Source of the DNA: an uncultured bacterium
GTDB lineage: Bacteria > Krumholzibacteriota > Krumholzibacteriia > LZORAL124-64-63
Length of the DNA: 18,184 nucleotides
Reading direction: 5' to 3'
NCBI GenBank assembly: GCA_903847545.1
Contig: CAINDZ010000392.1
Location: 1-18,184, forward strand
Part shown: piece by piece, positions 1 to 6,524 of the stretch
How positions within the stretch are numbered: position 1 is the stretch's first letter
How the letters are laid out: each line of letters opens with the position of its first letter
Notes under the pieces: generated by a model
Database searches by the model: none
Seen by the model: the letters and a program-made list of their open reading frames with translations, nothing else
Told to the model about the DNA's origin: nothing
Position numbers and translations under genes: made by a program

Positions 1-2
1 CG

Positions 3-332
3 TTCGGCGTGATCGGCCTGGAGACCGCGCTGGCCGTCGGGATCACGTATCTTGTGCGGACCGGGCTGCTGGACCTGGGCCGGCTGGTGGCGTGCCTCAG
101 CGAGCGGCCCGCGCGGGCGCTGAACCTGCCGGTGGGGCGGCTCGACGAGGGGGCGGAGGCCGACTTCGTGCTGATCGACCCCGAGCGGCCGTGGACCGTC
201 GAGGCGCGCGCGTTCCGGTCGCGCAGCGCCAACTCGCCGTTCCTGGGCGAAACGCTCACCGGGCGCGCCGTCGCGACGTTCCTACGCGGGCGCCTGACCT
301 GGCGCGACGCCGACGGGGCGGCCGCGAGCTAG
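3..332 (+). CDS. pyrC: Dihydroorotase, C-terminal part (gene runs off the left edge)
   Basis: Only the last 109 codons are present; the frame is open to the first base of the window, so the start lies outside. The fragment begins with FGVIGLETAL, which matches the conserved late segment of dihydroorotases. It continues with PARALNL and the terminal metal-independent part (ADFVLIDPERPW, then NSPFLGETLTGRA), typical of class I dihydroorotase/amidohydrolase ends. The enzyme reversibly closes carbamoyl-aspartate to dihydroorotate in the cytoplasm, the third step of pyrimidine synthesis. The zinc ligands and catalytic Asp would lie upstream and cannot be checked. The family call is supported by pyrK and pyrD downstream on the same strand. 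A non-catalytic PyrC-like subunit, which occurs beside PyrB in some bacteria, cannot be excluded from the C-terminus alone. Confidence 0.85.
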   Translation, partial: FGVIGLETALAVGITYLVRTGLLDLGRLVACLSERPARALNLPVGRLDEGAEADFVLIDPERPWTVEARAFRSRSANSPFLGETLTGRAVATFLRGRLTWRDADGAAAS

Positions 333-577
333 CCGCCGGGTGCGGGATTTGCAATAATGAATGCCACGTGGTGGCCGCCCCGGTCACCGGGTGCCGGCAG
401 CGGGCCGGCCACGGATCCGGTTGAATCGGGACAACGGCCCGCGGGCCAGGGGTTTGCGTGATCGAGCAGGACACATCCACGGCGGGGGTGGGACCGGGGC
501 AGGGTCGGTGCGCGGCAGCGGGCCGTCACCGGTCGGCGACGCAGTGTCCACGTCCGGGGAATCCCGCGCGGCGGCAC
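333..577 (+). other. Non-coding leader between dihydroorotase and the lipoprotein gene
   Basis: This gap is about 245 nt if the lipoprotein starts at 578. It contains an AT-rich island (TTTGCAATAATGAA, about 348-361) that could serve as a -10 element, but I find no convincing -35 box. A 12-bp perfect palindrome (GGCCCGCGGGCC, 436-447) lies before the sequence GGGGTTTGC and a possible GTG start at 458. No PyrR-type or other attenuator could be recognised with confidence. Confidence 0.35.
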
Positions 578-2467
578 GTGTCCGCGCACGCCGCCGCGAT
601 CCGGTGGGCGGCGGCGGTGGCGCTCCTGTGCGTGCTCGGCGGCTGCGCGAAGTACAACACGTACTTCAACGCCAAGCGGGCGTTCAACAACGCCGAGCGC
701 GTGCGCGACGACGCCCTGCGCAAGAACCAGGACCCGCCCAAGCCCGTCGGGCAGCAGAAGACCGACTACGAGATGGCCATCGCCAAGGCGCAGAAGCTCC
801 TGGACGACTACCCGGGCCACAAGCTGTCGGACGACGCCCTGTTCCTGCGCGCGAAGTCGTATTTCCGGCTCGAGTCGTACCGCATGTCCATCCAGCAGTT
901 CGACCTGCTGTTCCAGAATTTCCCGGCCACCGAGTACCTCGAGGAGTCGCTGTACCTGCAGGCCCTCAACTACCTGTTGCTCGGGGCCCTCGATCGCAGC
1001 CAGGAGTACCTCGGGCAGCTCGAGCGGGCCTTCCCCAACAGCCGCTACCAGGCCGAGGTCTCGCGCGTCTCGGGCGACAACTTCGTGGTGATGGAGGACT
1101 GGGAATCGGCCGCCGCGGCCTACCGCCAGTATCTCGAGCTGGGTGACAAGGCGAAGGACCGCGACCGCGTCTCGTTGAAGCTGGCGGAGTGCCTGTGGGA
1201 ACTGGGTCACTGGGACGAGGTCGAGGCCACGCTGGCGGGGATGCTCGCCAAGGCGCCGCCGGGCGAGGTGCGGTTCCGCGCAGAGTTGCTGCGCGGGCGC
1301 GCGCTGACCCGGTCGGGCGCGCTGGAAAAGGCCGGGGAACAACTGGGGTCGCTGCACCAGCCGGCCGCCTTCCACAAGGCGGAGGGCGACCTGGCCCTGG
1401 CCGAGGCCGAGCTCCTGGTGGCGCGCGACAAGGGTGACGATGCCGTGGCGCTGCTGGAGGGCATGCCGACGGAATGGCAGACACCGAAGGTGAAGGCGCT
1501 GGCGGCCGACATGCTGGGCTACCGCCTGCTCGAGCAGCACGACTACGAGAAGGCGCACGGGCAGTTCAAGGCTGCGCTGGCCATGCTCAAGGACCTCGAG
1601 GATCCCGAGCGGACCAAGCTGTTGAGCGACCAGCTGCGCGACTACCTGGCGGCCGAGCTGGCCCTGGCGGACGCCAAGGGCGAGCGCGTGCCGCGGCTGA
1701 AGCTGCTAGAGGCCAACGCGATGCTGTTCGGGTTCGACCGGCCCGCGATGGCGGCGGCGCTGTACCGCGAGGCGGCCGCCGACTCGACGGCCGACTCGCT
1801 GCTTGCCGCCAGCGCGCTGTACGGACTGTGGGTCACGTACGGAACGCGTCTCGACAATCCGGACTCGGCCGCGCTCGCCGCCACCGACCTTCGGGCGCGG
1901 TTCCCGCGCTCGGCGCAGGCGCGCGAGGTGACGGGAGAGGGCCGCGGCGACCTGTTCGCCTACCTGTCCGGGCAGCGCGCGGAGCAGCAGCGCCACAACT
2001 ACGCGAAGCTCACCGCCGAGGAAAAGGCGGAGCTCGAGAAGGTCGTCGAGGTGGCCGTGGCCACCGGCGGTCCCGCGGGCGAGGCGCGCGCCGCGGTGCG
2101 GCGTCGCATGGTGTACCTCTCGCGCCGGGCCAACCTCCAGTACCCGCCGCCGGAAGTCGTCATCCCGCTCGGCGGGCGCCCGGGCGTCGCTTCGTCGCCG
2201 GCCGGCGGGCCGCCGCGGTCGGGGGTGGCGCCGGGGGCGGCCGCGCAGGCGATGGGATTGTCGCCGGACCCGGCACCGACCGGCGAGCCCGTGCCGGGGA
2301 CGCAGCCCGGGACGACCGCCGGTCCGCAGGGACCACCGACCCCCGTGCCGACGCCCGCCTCGCCCGAGGCGAAGCCGGCCGTGCCCGAGGAAAAGCCCAA
2401 GCCGAAGAAGGAGCGCGACCCGAACTGGGACCGGCTGCGCACGCCCTTCCCCGGGGCGCGCCCGTGA
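578..2467 (+). CDS. TPR-repeat outer-membrane-type lipoprotein within the pyr cluster
   Basis: From GTG 578 the product is 629 aa. It starts with a hydrophobic segment ending in a lipobox (VLGGC, lipidated Cys at residue 23, codon 644-646), so it should be exported and lipid-anchored. The mature part opens with YNTYFNAKRAFNNAE, a motif seen in TPR lipoproteins of FCB-type bacteria. Helical TPR-like pairs follow over roughly residues 50-480; the first ones resemble BamD/YfiO or YbgF repeats (LLDDYPGHKLSDDALFLRA). A Pro/Ala/Gly-rich linker and a basic KPKPKKERD tail end the protein. In-frame GTG starts also exist at 458 and 488. Start 458 has a good AGGGG spacing but would give a 62-residue leader with no protein-like composition, so I chose 578. 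The stop overlaps the pyrK start by 4 nt. The role is unknown; scaffold or envelope assembly is an inference. Confidence 0.8.
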   Translation: MSAHAAAIRWAAAVALLCVLGGCAKYNTYFNAKRAFNNAERVRDDALRKNQDPPKPVGQQKTDYEMAIAKAQKLLDDYPGHKLSDDALFLRAKSYFRLESYRMSIQQFDLLFQNFPATEYLEESLYLQALNYLLLGALDRSQEYLGQLERAFPNSRYQAEVSRVSGDNFVVMEDWESAAAAYRQYLELGDKAKDRDRVSLKLAECLWELGHWDEVEATLAGMLAKAPPGEVRFRAELLRGRALTRSGALEKAGEQLGSLHQPAAFHKAEGDLALAEAELLVARDKGDDAVALLEGMPTEWQTPKVKALAADMLGYRLLEQHDYEKAHGQFKAALAMLKDLEDPERTKLLSDQLRDYLAAELALADAKGERVPRLKLLEANAMLFGFDRPAMAAALYREAAADSTADSLLAASALYGLWVTYGTRLDNPDSAALAATDLRARFPRSAQAREVTGEGRGDLFAYLSGQRAEQQRHNYAKLTAEEKAELEKVVEVAVATGGPAGEARAAVRRRMVYLSRRANLQYPPPEVVIPLGGRPGVASSPAGGPPRSGVAPGAAAQAMGLSPDPAPTGEPVPGTQPGTTAGPQGPPTPVPTPASPEAKPAVPEEKPKPKKERDPNWDRLRTPFPGARP

Positions 2468-3288
2468 GCGGGCGTCCGGCGGCGATGGCCGTCATCGGCG
2501 TGGTGGCGGCCAACCGGCTCGTGTCGTCGTCGTTCCACCGTCTCGACATCGATCTCGGTCGCCCGTTCACCTTCCGACCGGGCCAGTTCGTGATGGTCAA
2601 CGGGGCGGGCCCGCGGGCACTCACCTTCAGCCGCCCCTTCTCGATCCTGGCCGCCGAGGGTTCGGTCCTGTCGCTGCTCTATCGCGTGGTCGGGCGGGGC
2701 ACCGCGGAACTGGCGGCGATGGCGCCGGGCGACGCCGTGTCGGTGCTGGGCCCCCTGGGCGAGCCGTTCCCGGAGCCGATGGCAGCGCAGGTGACGATCC
2801 TGCTGGGCGGCGGCGTCGGCCTGCCGCCGGTCCACGCGTGGTGGCGGCGCTGGGGGCGCCCGGGCGACGTGGCGTGCTTCGGCGCCCGCAGCGGCGCTGA
2901 AGTGCCCTGGGACCTGCTGGGCGACGCGTGGCGCGTCTCGGTGGACGACCCTGACGGGCTGGCCCCGGGACGCCGGGCGGAGGTCGGCGTGGTCACCACG
3001 CTCGTTCCCGAGGCCGGCGAGCTGCCCGCCACGTCGCCGGTCGTCGTGCTGGCCTGCGGCCCGCTGCCGCTGCTGCGTGCGGCGGCCGCCCTGGCGCGCG
3101 CGCGCGGGTGGCGGTGCCTGGTCTCGCTGGAGGAACACATGGGCTGCGGCTACGGCGTGTGCAAGGGATGCGTCGTGCGCGTGGCGGACGGCGCCGGTGA
3201 GCGCAACGCGACCTGCTGCCACGATGGGCCGGTCTTCGACGCCGCGGACGTGTGCCTCCTGGCGCCTCGCGAAGGCGGGTCGGCATGA
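2464..3288 (+). CDS. pyrK: Dihydroorotate dehydrogenase B, electron transfer subunit PyrK
   Basis: This 274-aa protein is an FAD/[2Fe-2S] subunit that passes electrons from PyrD-bound FMN to NAD+. Residues 1-100 form the ferredoxin-reductase-like FAD barrel, with RPFS at 57-60. The NAD-binding part has GGGVGLPP at 115-122 and ACGP at 197-200. The C-terminus carries the 2Fe-2S ligands C228, C233, C236 and C251 in the expected C-x4-C-x2-C-x14-C order, preceded by EEHMGCGYG, which is diagnostic of PyrK. Length is normal for the family (about 250-275). GTG 2464 overlaps the lipoprotein stop (GTGA); ATG 2485 is a possible alternative start. The stop overlaps the pyrD ATG (ATGA), which implies translational coupling and matched subunit levels. 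Confidence 0.93.
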   Translation: MSGRPAAMAVIGVVAANRLVSSSFHRLDIDLGRPFTFRPGQFVMVNGAGPRALTFSRPFSILAAEGSVLSLLYRVVGRGTAELAAMAPGDAVSVLGPLGEPFPEPMAAQVTILLGGGVGLPPVHAWWRRWGRPGDVACFGARSGAEVPWDLLGDAWRVSVDDPDGLAPGRRAEVGVVTTLVPEAGELPATSPVVVLACGPLPLLRAAAALARARGWRCLVSLEEHMGCGYGVCKGCVVRVADGAGERNATCCHDGPVFDAADVCLLAPREGGSA

Positions 3289-4211
3289 AGCGGCCGGGCT
3301 GGTGGAGCCTCGACATGGGCGCGCCTTTCCGGCTGGGCCCGCGCGTGCTGCCGGGACGCGTCTGGACGGCCTCCGGCTGCTTCGGCTACGGACTGGCTGC
3401 GCACGACTTCGTGGCCGCCGACGGCTCCGGCCCGTACGCGGGCCTGGGCGCCGTCGTCACCAAGACCGTCACGCCGCAACCCCGGACGGGCAACCCGATG
3501 CCGCGGCTGGTCGAGACGGCGTGCGGCGCGCTCAACAGCATCGGCCTGGAGAACGTCGGCTTCGAGGCGTTCCTCGCCACCGTGCTGCCCGAGCTGGAGG
3601 CGCGCGGCGTGCCGACCATCGTCAGCCTGGCGGCGACCCGGCCCGACGATTTCGGGCCCATGGCGCGCCGCCTGCACGAGGCGGCGTCCGGCTTCGCGCA
3701 CTGGCATGGCGTCGAGCTCAACCTGAGCTGCCCGAACGTGGCCGAGGGCGGGCATGACTTCGGCAGCTCGCCCGACACGGTGGCGCGGTGCGTGGCCGCC
3801 GCGCGCGCCTGCCTGCCCGACCGCGCCCTGCTGGCCAAGCTGACGCCGAACACCGCGGACATCGCCGCGCTCGCGGCGGCCGCCCGCGACGCCGGGGTCG
3901 ACGCCGTGGCGGCCATCAACACCGTGGTCGGCCTCGACGTGGACCTGGCGACGGGGCAGCCGCACCTGCCGCGCCGGTTCGGCGGCTATTCGGGCGCCGC
4001 CATCCAGCCGATCGCTCTGGCGAAGGTGGACCAGGTGGTGCGGGGCGCGGGTGTGCCCGTGGTCGGGGTGGGGGGCATCGCCTCGGTCGAGGATGCCGTC
4101 AAGTTCTTCGCGCTCGGGGCGGTCGCGGTGCAGGTGGGCACCGCGCAGATGCGGGATCCCTTCGCCGCGGCGCACGTCGCCGCGGCGATCGGTCAGTGGT
4201 CTTCCTCGTAG
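3285..4211 (+). CDS. pyrD: Dihydroorotate dehydrogenase B, catalytic subunit PyrD (class 1B)
   Basis: This 308-aa FMN TIM-barrel enzyme oxidises dihydroorotate to orotate. Visible landmarks are ASGCFGYG (29-36), the flavin/substrate segment VTKTVTPQPRTGNP (58-71) with K60, NSIGLEN (84-90), and NLSCPNV (146-152) with the class 1 catalytic Cys at 149. AKLTPN (184-189), GVGGI (261-265) and QVGTA (283-287) form the phosphate site. The catalytic Cys (rather than Ser) and the adjacent pyrK place it in class 1B. The start is ATG 3285, overlapping the pyrK stop; a second ATG at 3315 is less likely. The C-terminus is short compared with Bacillus-type PyrD, and its last six codons plus stop lie antisense to the convergent HemC-like gene (19-bp overlap). 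I see no terminator at this junction. Confidence 0.95.
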   Translation: MKRPGWWSLDMGAPFRLGPRVLPGRVWTASGCFGYGLAAHDFVAADGSGPYAGLGAVVTKTVTPQPRTGNPMPRLVETACGALNSIGLENVGFEAFLATVLPELEARGVPTIVSLAATRPDDFGPMARRLHEAASGFAHWHGVELNLSCPNVAEGGHDFGSSPDTVARCVAAARACLPDRALLAKLTPNTADIAALAAAARDAGVDAVAAINTVVGLDVDLATGQPHLPRRFGGYSGAAIQPIALAKVDQVVRGAGVPVVGVGGIASVEDAVKFFALGAVAVQVGTAQMRDPFAAAHVAAAIGQWSSS

Positions 4212-5344
4212 CCGTCGGGATCCTCGTCCTCGACCGGCCCGTCGTCGTCATCGTCGCCCAGCCCCGCCAGGTCCTCGAACCGGCGCAGGTCTTCCAGGTC
4301 CTCGAACTCGTCCAGGTCGGCGTCCAGGCCCGCTTCCTCGTCGTCCTCGTCCGCCATCTGGCCCAGGAGCGTCGCGTCCTCGTCCTTCTCCTCGGGCAGT
4401 CCGTCCGGGAAGTCGCCCTCCAGCAGGTCCGTGAACGTGTCGCTGTGGGAGAGGATCTGCTGGGCGAGGCCGTCACCGACGAGCGACGCCTCCTCCAGCG
4501 TGCCGGACACCGAGATGCGGCGCTTGCCGGCGCCGGTGCCGCCGAGGATCGCGATGCCCTCGGGACTGACGCGCGCCAGGGCGCCCACCGGCAGGTCCTG
4601 GTCCGGCAGCATGCGGCGGTGGAACGCCGTCTCGGCCGCCAGTTCCAGCGCCGAGTCTTCCGAGTGCAGCGGAGCCAGCAGCTCGCGCGCCTCGTCGTCG
4701 TCCGGTCGGGCCATCACGACCAGCGTGCCCTGGCCGGGGCCCGGCAGCACGAACTCGGGCGCGAAGATCTCGGCCACGATGCCCTGGATGCCCAGGTGCT
4801 CGGTCACCGACGAGGGCAGCACCAGCCCGTCGATCTCGCTGCGGCGCAGGTGGGTCTCCATGGCGCGGTCGACGCCGCCGCGCAGGATCTCGAAGCGCAG
4901 GTCCGGCCACAGCGACTGCAGCTGCGCACGCACGCGATGCGACAGTACGCCGATGCGGCGTCCGGCCTCCATCTCGTCCATGATGAAGCCGCCGCGGTTG
5001 AGGAACGCGTCGAACGGGGCGCCCCGGTCCGGGACGCAGGCGATGACGGCGTCGGTTTCGGGCAGCGCCAGCAGGTCGGAGGCCTCGAGCACGACAAGGC
5101 GCGTGCGCTTCTCGCGCAGGGCCGCGAGCAGGAACTTGATCTCCGCGCGACTGGCCGCGACGAACGTCTCCCGCGCGCGCTGGGCCTCGGCCTGCGGCGA
5201 TTCCAGCAGGTCCAGGCGGCAGGCCAGGCGCGGCGAGCGCTGCTGCAGCCGGTCGATGATCGACTGCGCCTGGCCGCGGGCCAGGGGCGACGCCAGCGAG
5301 GCGAACGTCAGCGACGTCGACGGGGCTGCCTGGGGCTCACGCAC
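4193..5344 (-). CDS. HemC-like (porphobilinogen deaminase fold) protein lacking the cofactor Cys, with acidic tail
   Basis: Residues 12-258 of this 383-aa product align along their whole length with hydroxymethylbilane synthase: ASPLARGQA (18-26), the D-LLALP segment (90-95), RIGVLSHR (130-137), LRGGVD (154-159), DGLVLPSSV (172-180), LPGPGQGTL (200-208) and LPVGA (251-255). However, the dipyrromethane Cys position (GGCQVPIG in E. coli) reads PDQDLPVG, with Gln 249. By eye-alignment the E. coli equivalents of R11, H80, K83, R132 and R155 are also replaced; D84 (D90 here), R131 and R149 appear kept. It is therefore unlikely to make hydroxymethylbilane. Residues 319-383 form a tail with 33 Asp/Glu in 65, including a run of five Asp. 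Start GTG 5344 overlaps the aminotransferase stop by 8 nt; TTG 5377 is possible. Function is unknown: a pseudoenzyme, ligand-binding or regulatory role is inferred. A true hemC elsewhere in the genome is expected. Confidence 0.75.
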   Translation of the reverse strand: MREPQAAPSTSLTFASLASPLARGQAQSIIDRLQQRSPRLACRLDLLESPQAEAQRARETFVAASRAEIKFLLAALREKRTRLVVLEASDLLALPETDAVIACVPDRGAPFDAFLNRGGFIMDEMEAGRRIGVLSHRVRAQLQSLWPDLRFEILRGGVDRAMETHLRRSEIDGLVLPSSVTEHLGIQGIVAEIFAPEFVLPGPGQGTLVVMARPDDDEARELLAPLHSEDSALELAAETAFHRRMLPDQDLPVGALARVSPEGIAILGGTGAGKRRISVSGTLEEASLVGDGLAQQILSHSDTFTDLLEGDFPDGLPEEKDEDATLLGQMADEDDEEAGLDADLDEFEDLEDLRRFEDLAGLGDDDDDGPVEDEDPDGYEEDH

Positions 5345-6470
5345 CGGCGGCCTGCCCGCTGATGAACCCGTGGACAAGCTCGCCGATGCGGTGGGCCTCG
5401 GCGAACGGCAGCGCCGCGTGGATGGGCAGCGCCAGGATCTCGCGGCCGGCCCGCTCGGCGACCGGCAGGTCGCCGGCAGCGCGGCAGTACACCGCCAGCT
5501 CGTGGCGGTGCAGCGGGGGGTCGTAGTAGATGCCCACGTCGACGCCGGCGGCGTCCAGCACGCGGCGCAGCCCCTCGCGGTCGTGGCAGCGCACCCAGTA
5601 CTGGTGGTACGTCATGCGCATCGCGCGGCCGCCGTCGTCCAGCTGCACGCGGCACTCGGCCGGGATGTGGCTGTCGTAGATGGCGGCGACCTGGTCGCGG
5701 TCGCGCTGCTCCTCGGCGAAGCGCGCCAGCCGCACGCGGATGACCATCGCCTGCACCTCGTCCAGGCGGCTGTTCCAGCCGGTGTACAGGTGCCCGTTGG
5801 CGCGCACCACCTGGTGGGCGCGCAGGCGCCGGATCAGGTCGGCATCGGCCTTGTCGCGGCAGCACACCGCGCCGCCGTCGCCGATGCCGGGCAGGTTCTT
5901 GGTCGGGTAGAAGCTGAGCGTCGCCATGCGCCCGCACGACGAGATCTGCCGGCCGCGGTACACGGTGCCGAAGGCCTGGGCGTTGTCCATCACGACTTCC
6001 AGGCCGCGGCGCGCGGCGATCTCGTTGATGGCGTCCATGTCGCACGGGGCGCCGAAGATGGGCACCGGCATGATGGCGCGGGTGCGCGGCGTGATCGCGT
6101 CCTCGATGCGCGCCGGGTCGATGTTCAGGTCGGTGGGCTTGATGTCCACGAACACCGGCACGGCGTCCAGGAGGATGATGGCCTCCATCGTCGCGTCGAA
6201 GGTGTAGGGCGTCGTGATGACCTCGTCGCCCGGCCGCACGCCGGCCATCGCCAGCGCGACGAACAGCGCCGACGAGCCGGAGGCGACACCCACGCAGTCG
6301 GCCACGCCGCAGGCGGCCGCCAGTTCCTCCTCGAGCAGGCGGACCTCGTCGGCCAGGATGTAGCGGCCGGACAGGAGGAGCTTCTCGAACTTGCCGACGA
6401 TCTCGTCCTTGCACGGAAGCATGGGCGTGACCAGATCGTAGCGTCCGACGCGGCGCTGCGGAGCGTTCAT
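5337..6470 (-). CDS. DegT/DnrJ/EryC1/StrS-family sugar aminotransferase
   Basis: This 377-aa PLP enzyme of fold type I probably transfers an amino group, usually from glutamate, to a nucleotide-linked keto sugar used for surface glycans. The sequence shows SGSSALFVAL (64-73, phosphate-binding turn), PYTFDAT (88-94), MDNAQAFG (161-168) with the PLP-ring Asp 162, and SFYPTKNLPGIGDGGA (186-201) with the Schiff-base Lys 191. Length is normal (about 370-390). ATG 6470 fits the family start (the YDLVTPML segment follows); an upstream in-frame extension to 6506 looks non-coding. It lies 54 nt after UDP-glucose dehydrogenase and shares its 3' end with the start of the HemC-like gene. The exact sugar substrate (WbpE-, QdtB- or ArnB-like) cannot be told from sequence alone. 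Confidence 0.92.
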   Translation of the reverse strand: MNAPQRRVGRYDLVTPMLPCKDEIVGKFEKLLLSGRYILADEVRLLEEELAAACGVADCVGVASGSSALFVALAMAGVRPGDEVITTPYTFDATMEAIILLDAVPVFVDIKPTDLNIDPARIEDAITPRTRAIMPVPIFGAPCDMDAINEIAARRGLEVVMDNAQAFGTVYRGRQISSCGRMATLSFYPTKNLPGIGDGGAVCCRDKADADLIRRLRAHQVVRANGHLYTGWNSRLDEVQAMVIRVRLARFAEEQRDRDQVAAIYDSHIPAECRVQLDDGGRAMRMTYHQYWVRCHDREGLRRVLDAAGVDVGIYYDPPLHRHELAVYCRAAGDLPVAERAGREILALPIHAALPFAEAHRIGELVHGFISGQAAGA

Positions 6471-6524
6471 GGGTTCCCGTCTCGTCTGGCCCGCCGGCGG
6501 GCCCAAGGGTGGAACGGGCGCCGG

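Noticed and set aside
436..447. GGCCCGCGGGCC palindrome as a terminator or operator
   Set aside because: The 12-bp palindrome would fold with almost no loop and is followed by only three T. Short GC palindromes are frequent by chance in this composition.
329..1558. A 409-codon open frame on the - strand opposite the lipoprotein
   Set aside because: No recognisable motif, Arg/Leu/Gln-rich antisense composition, and the + strand frame has a signal sequence, lipobox and TPR repeats.
1999..3222. A 407-codon open frame on the - strand opposite pyrK
   Set aside because: Antisense of the lipoprotein end and pyrK; Arg/Ala/His-rich and without family motifs.
4193..4390. The acidic tail as a sequencing or frameshift artefact
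   Set aside because: The frame is continuous from the HMBS-like part, and the terminal codons end cleanly at a stop. The repeated GAC/GAG codons fit the local codon use. An error cannot be fully excluded, so orthologs should be compared.
4193..5344. Naming the gene hemC and calling it hydroxymethylbilane synthase
   Set aside because: The cofactor Cys and several substrate-binding residues are absent, so the enzyme name would mislead despite clear homology.
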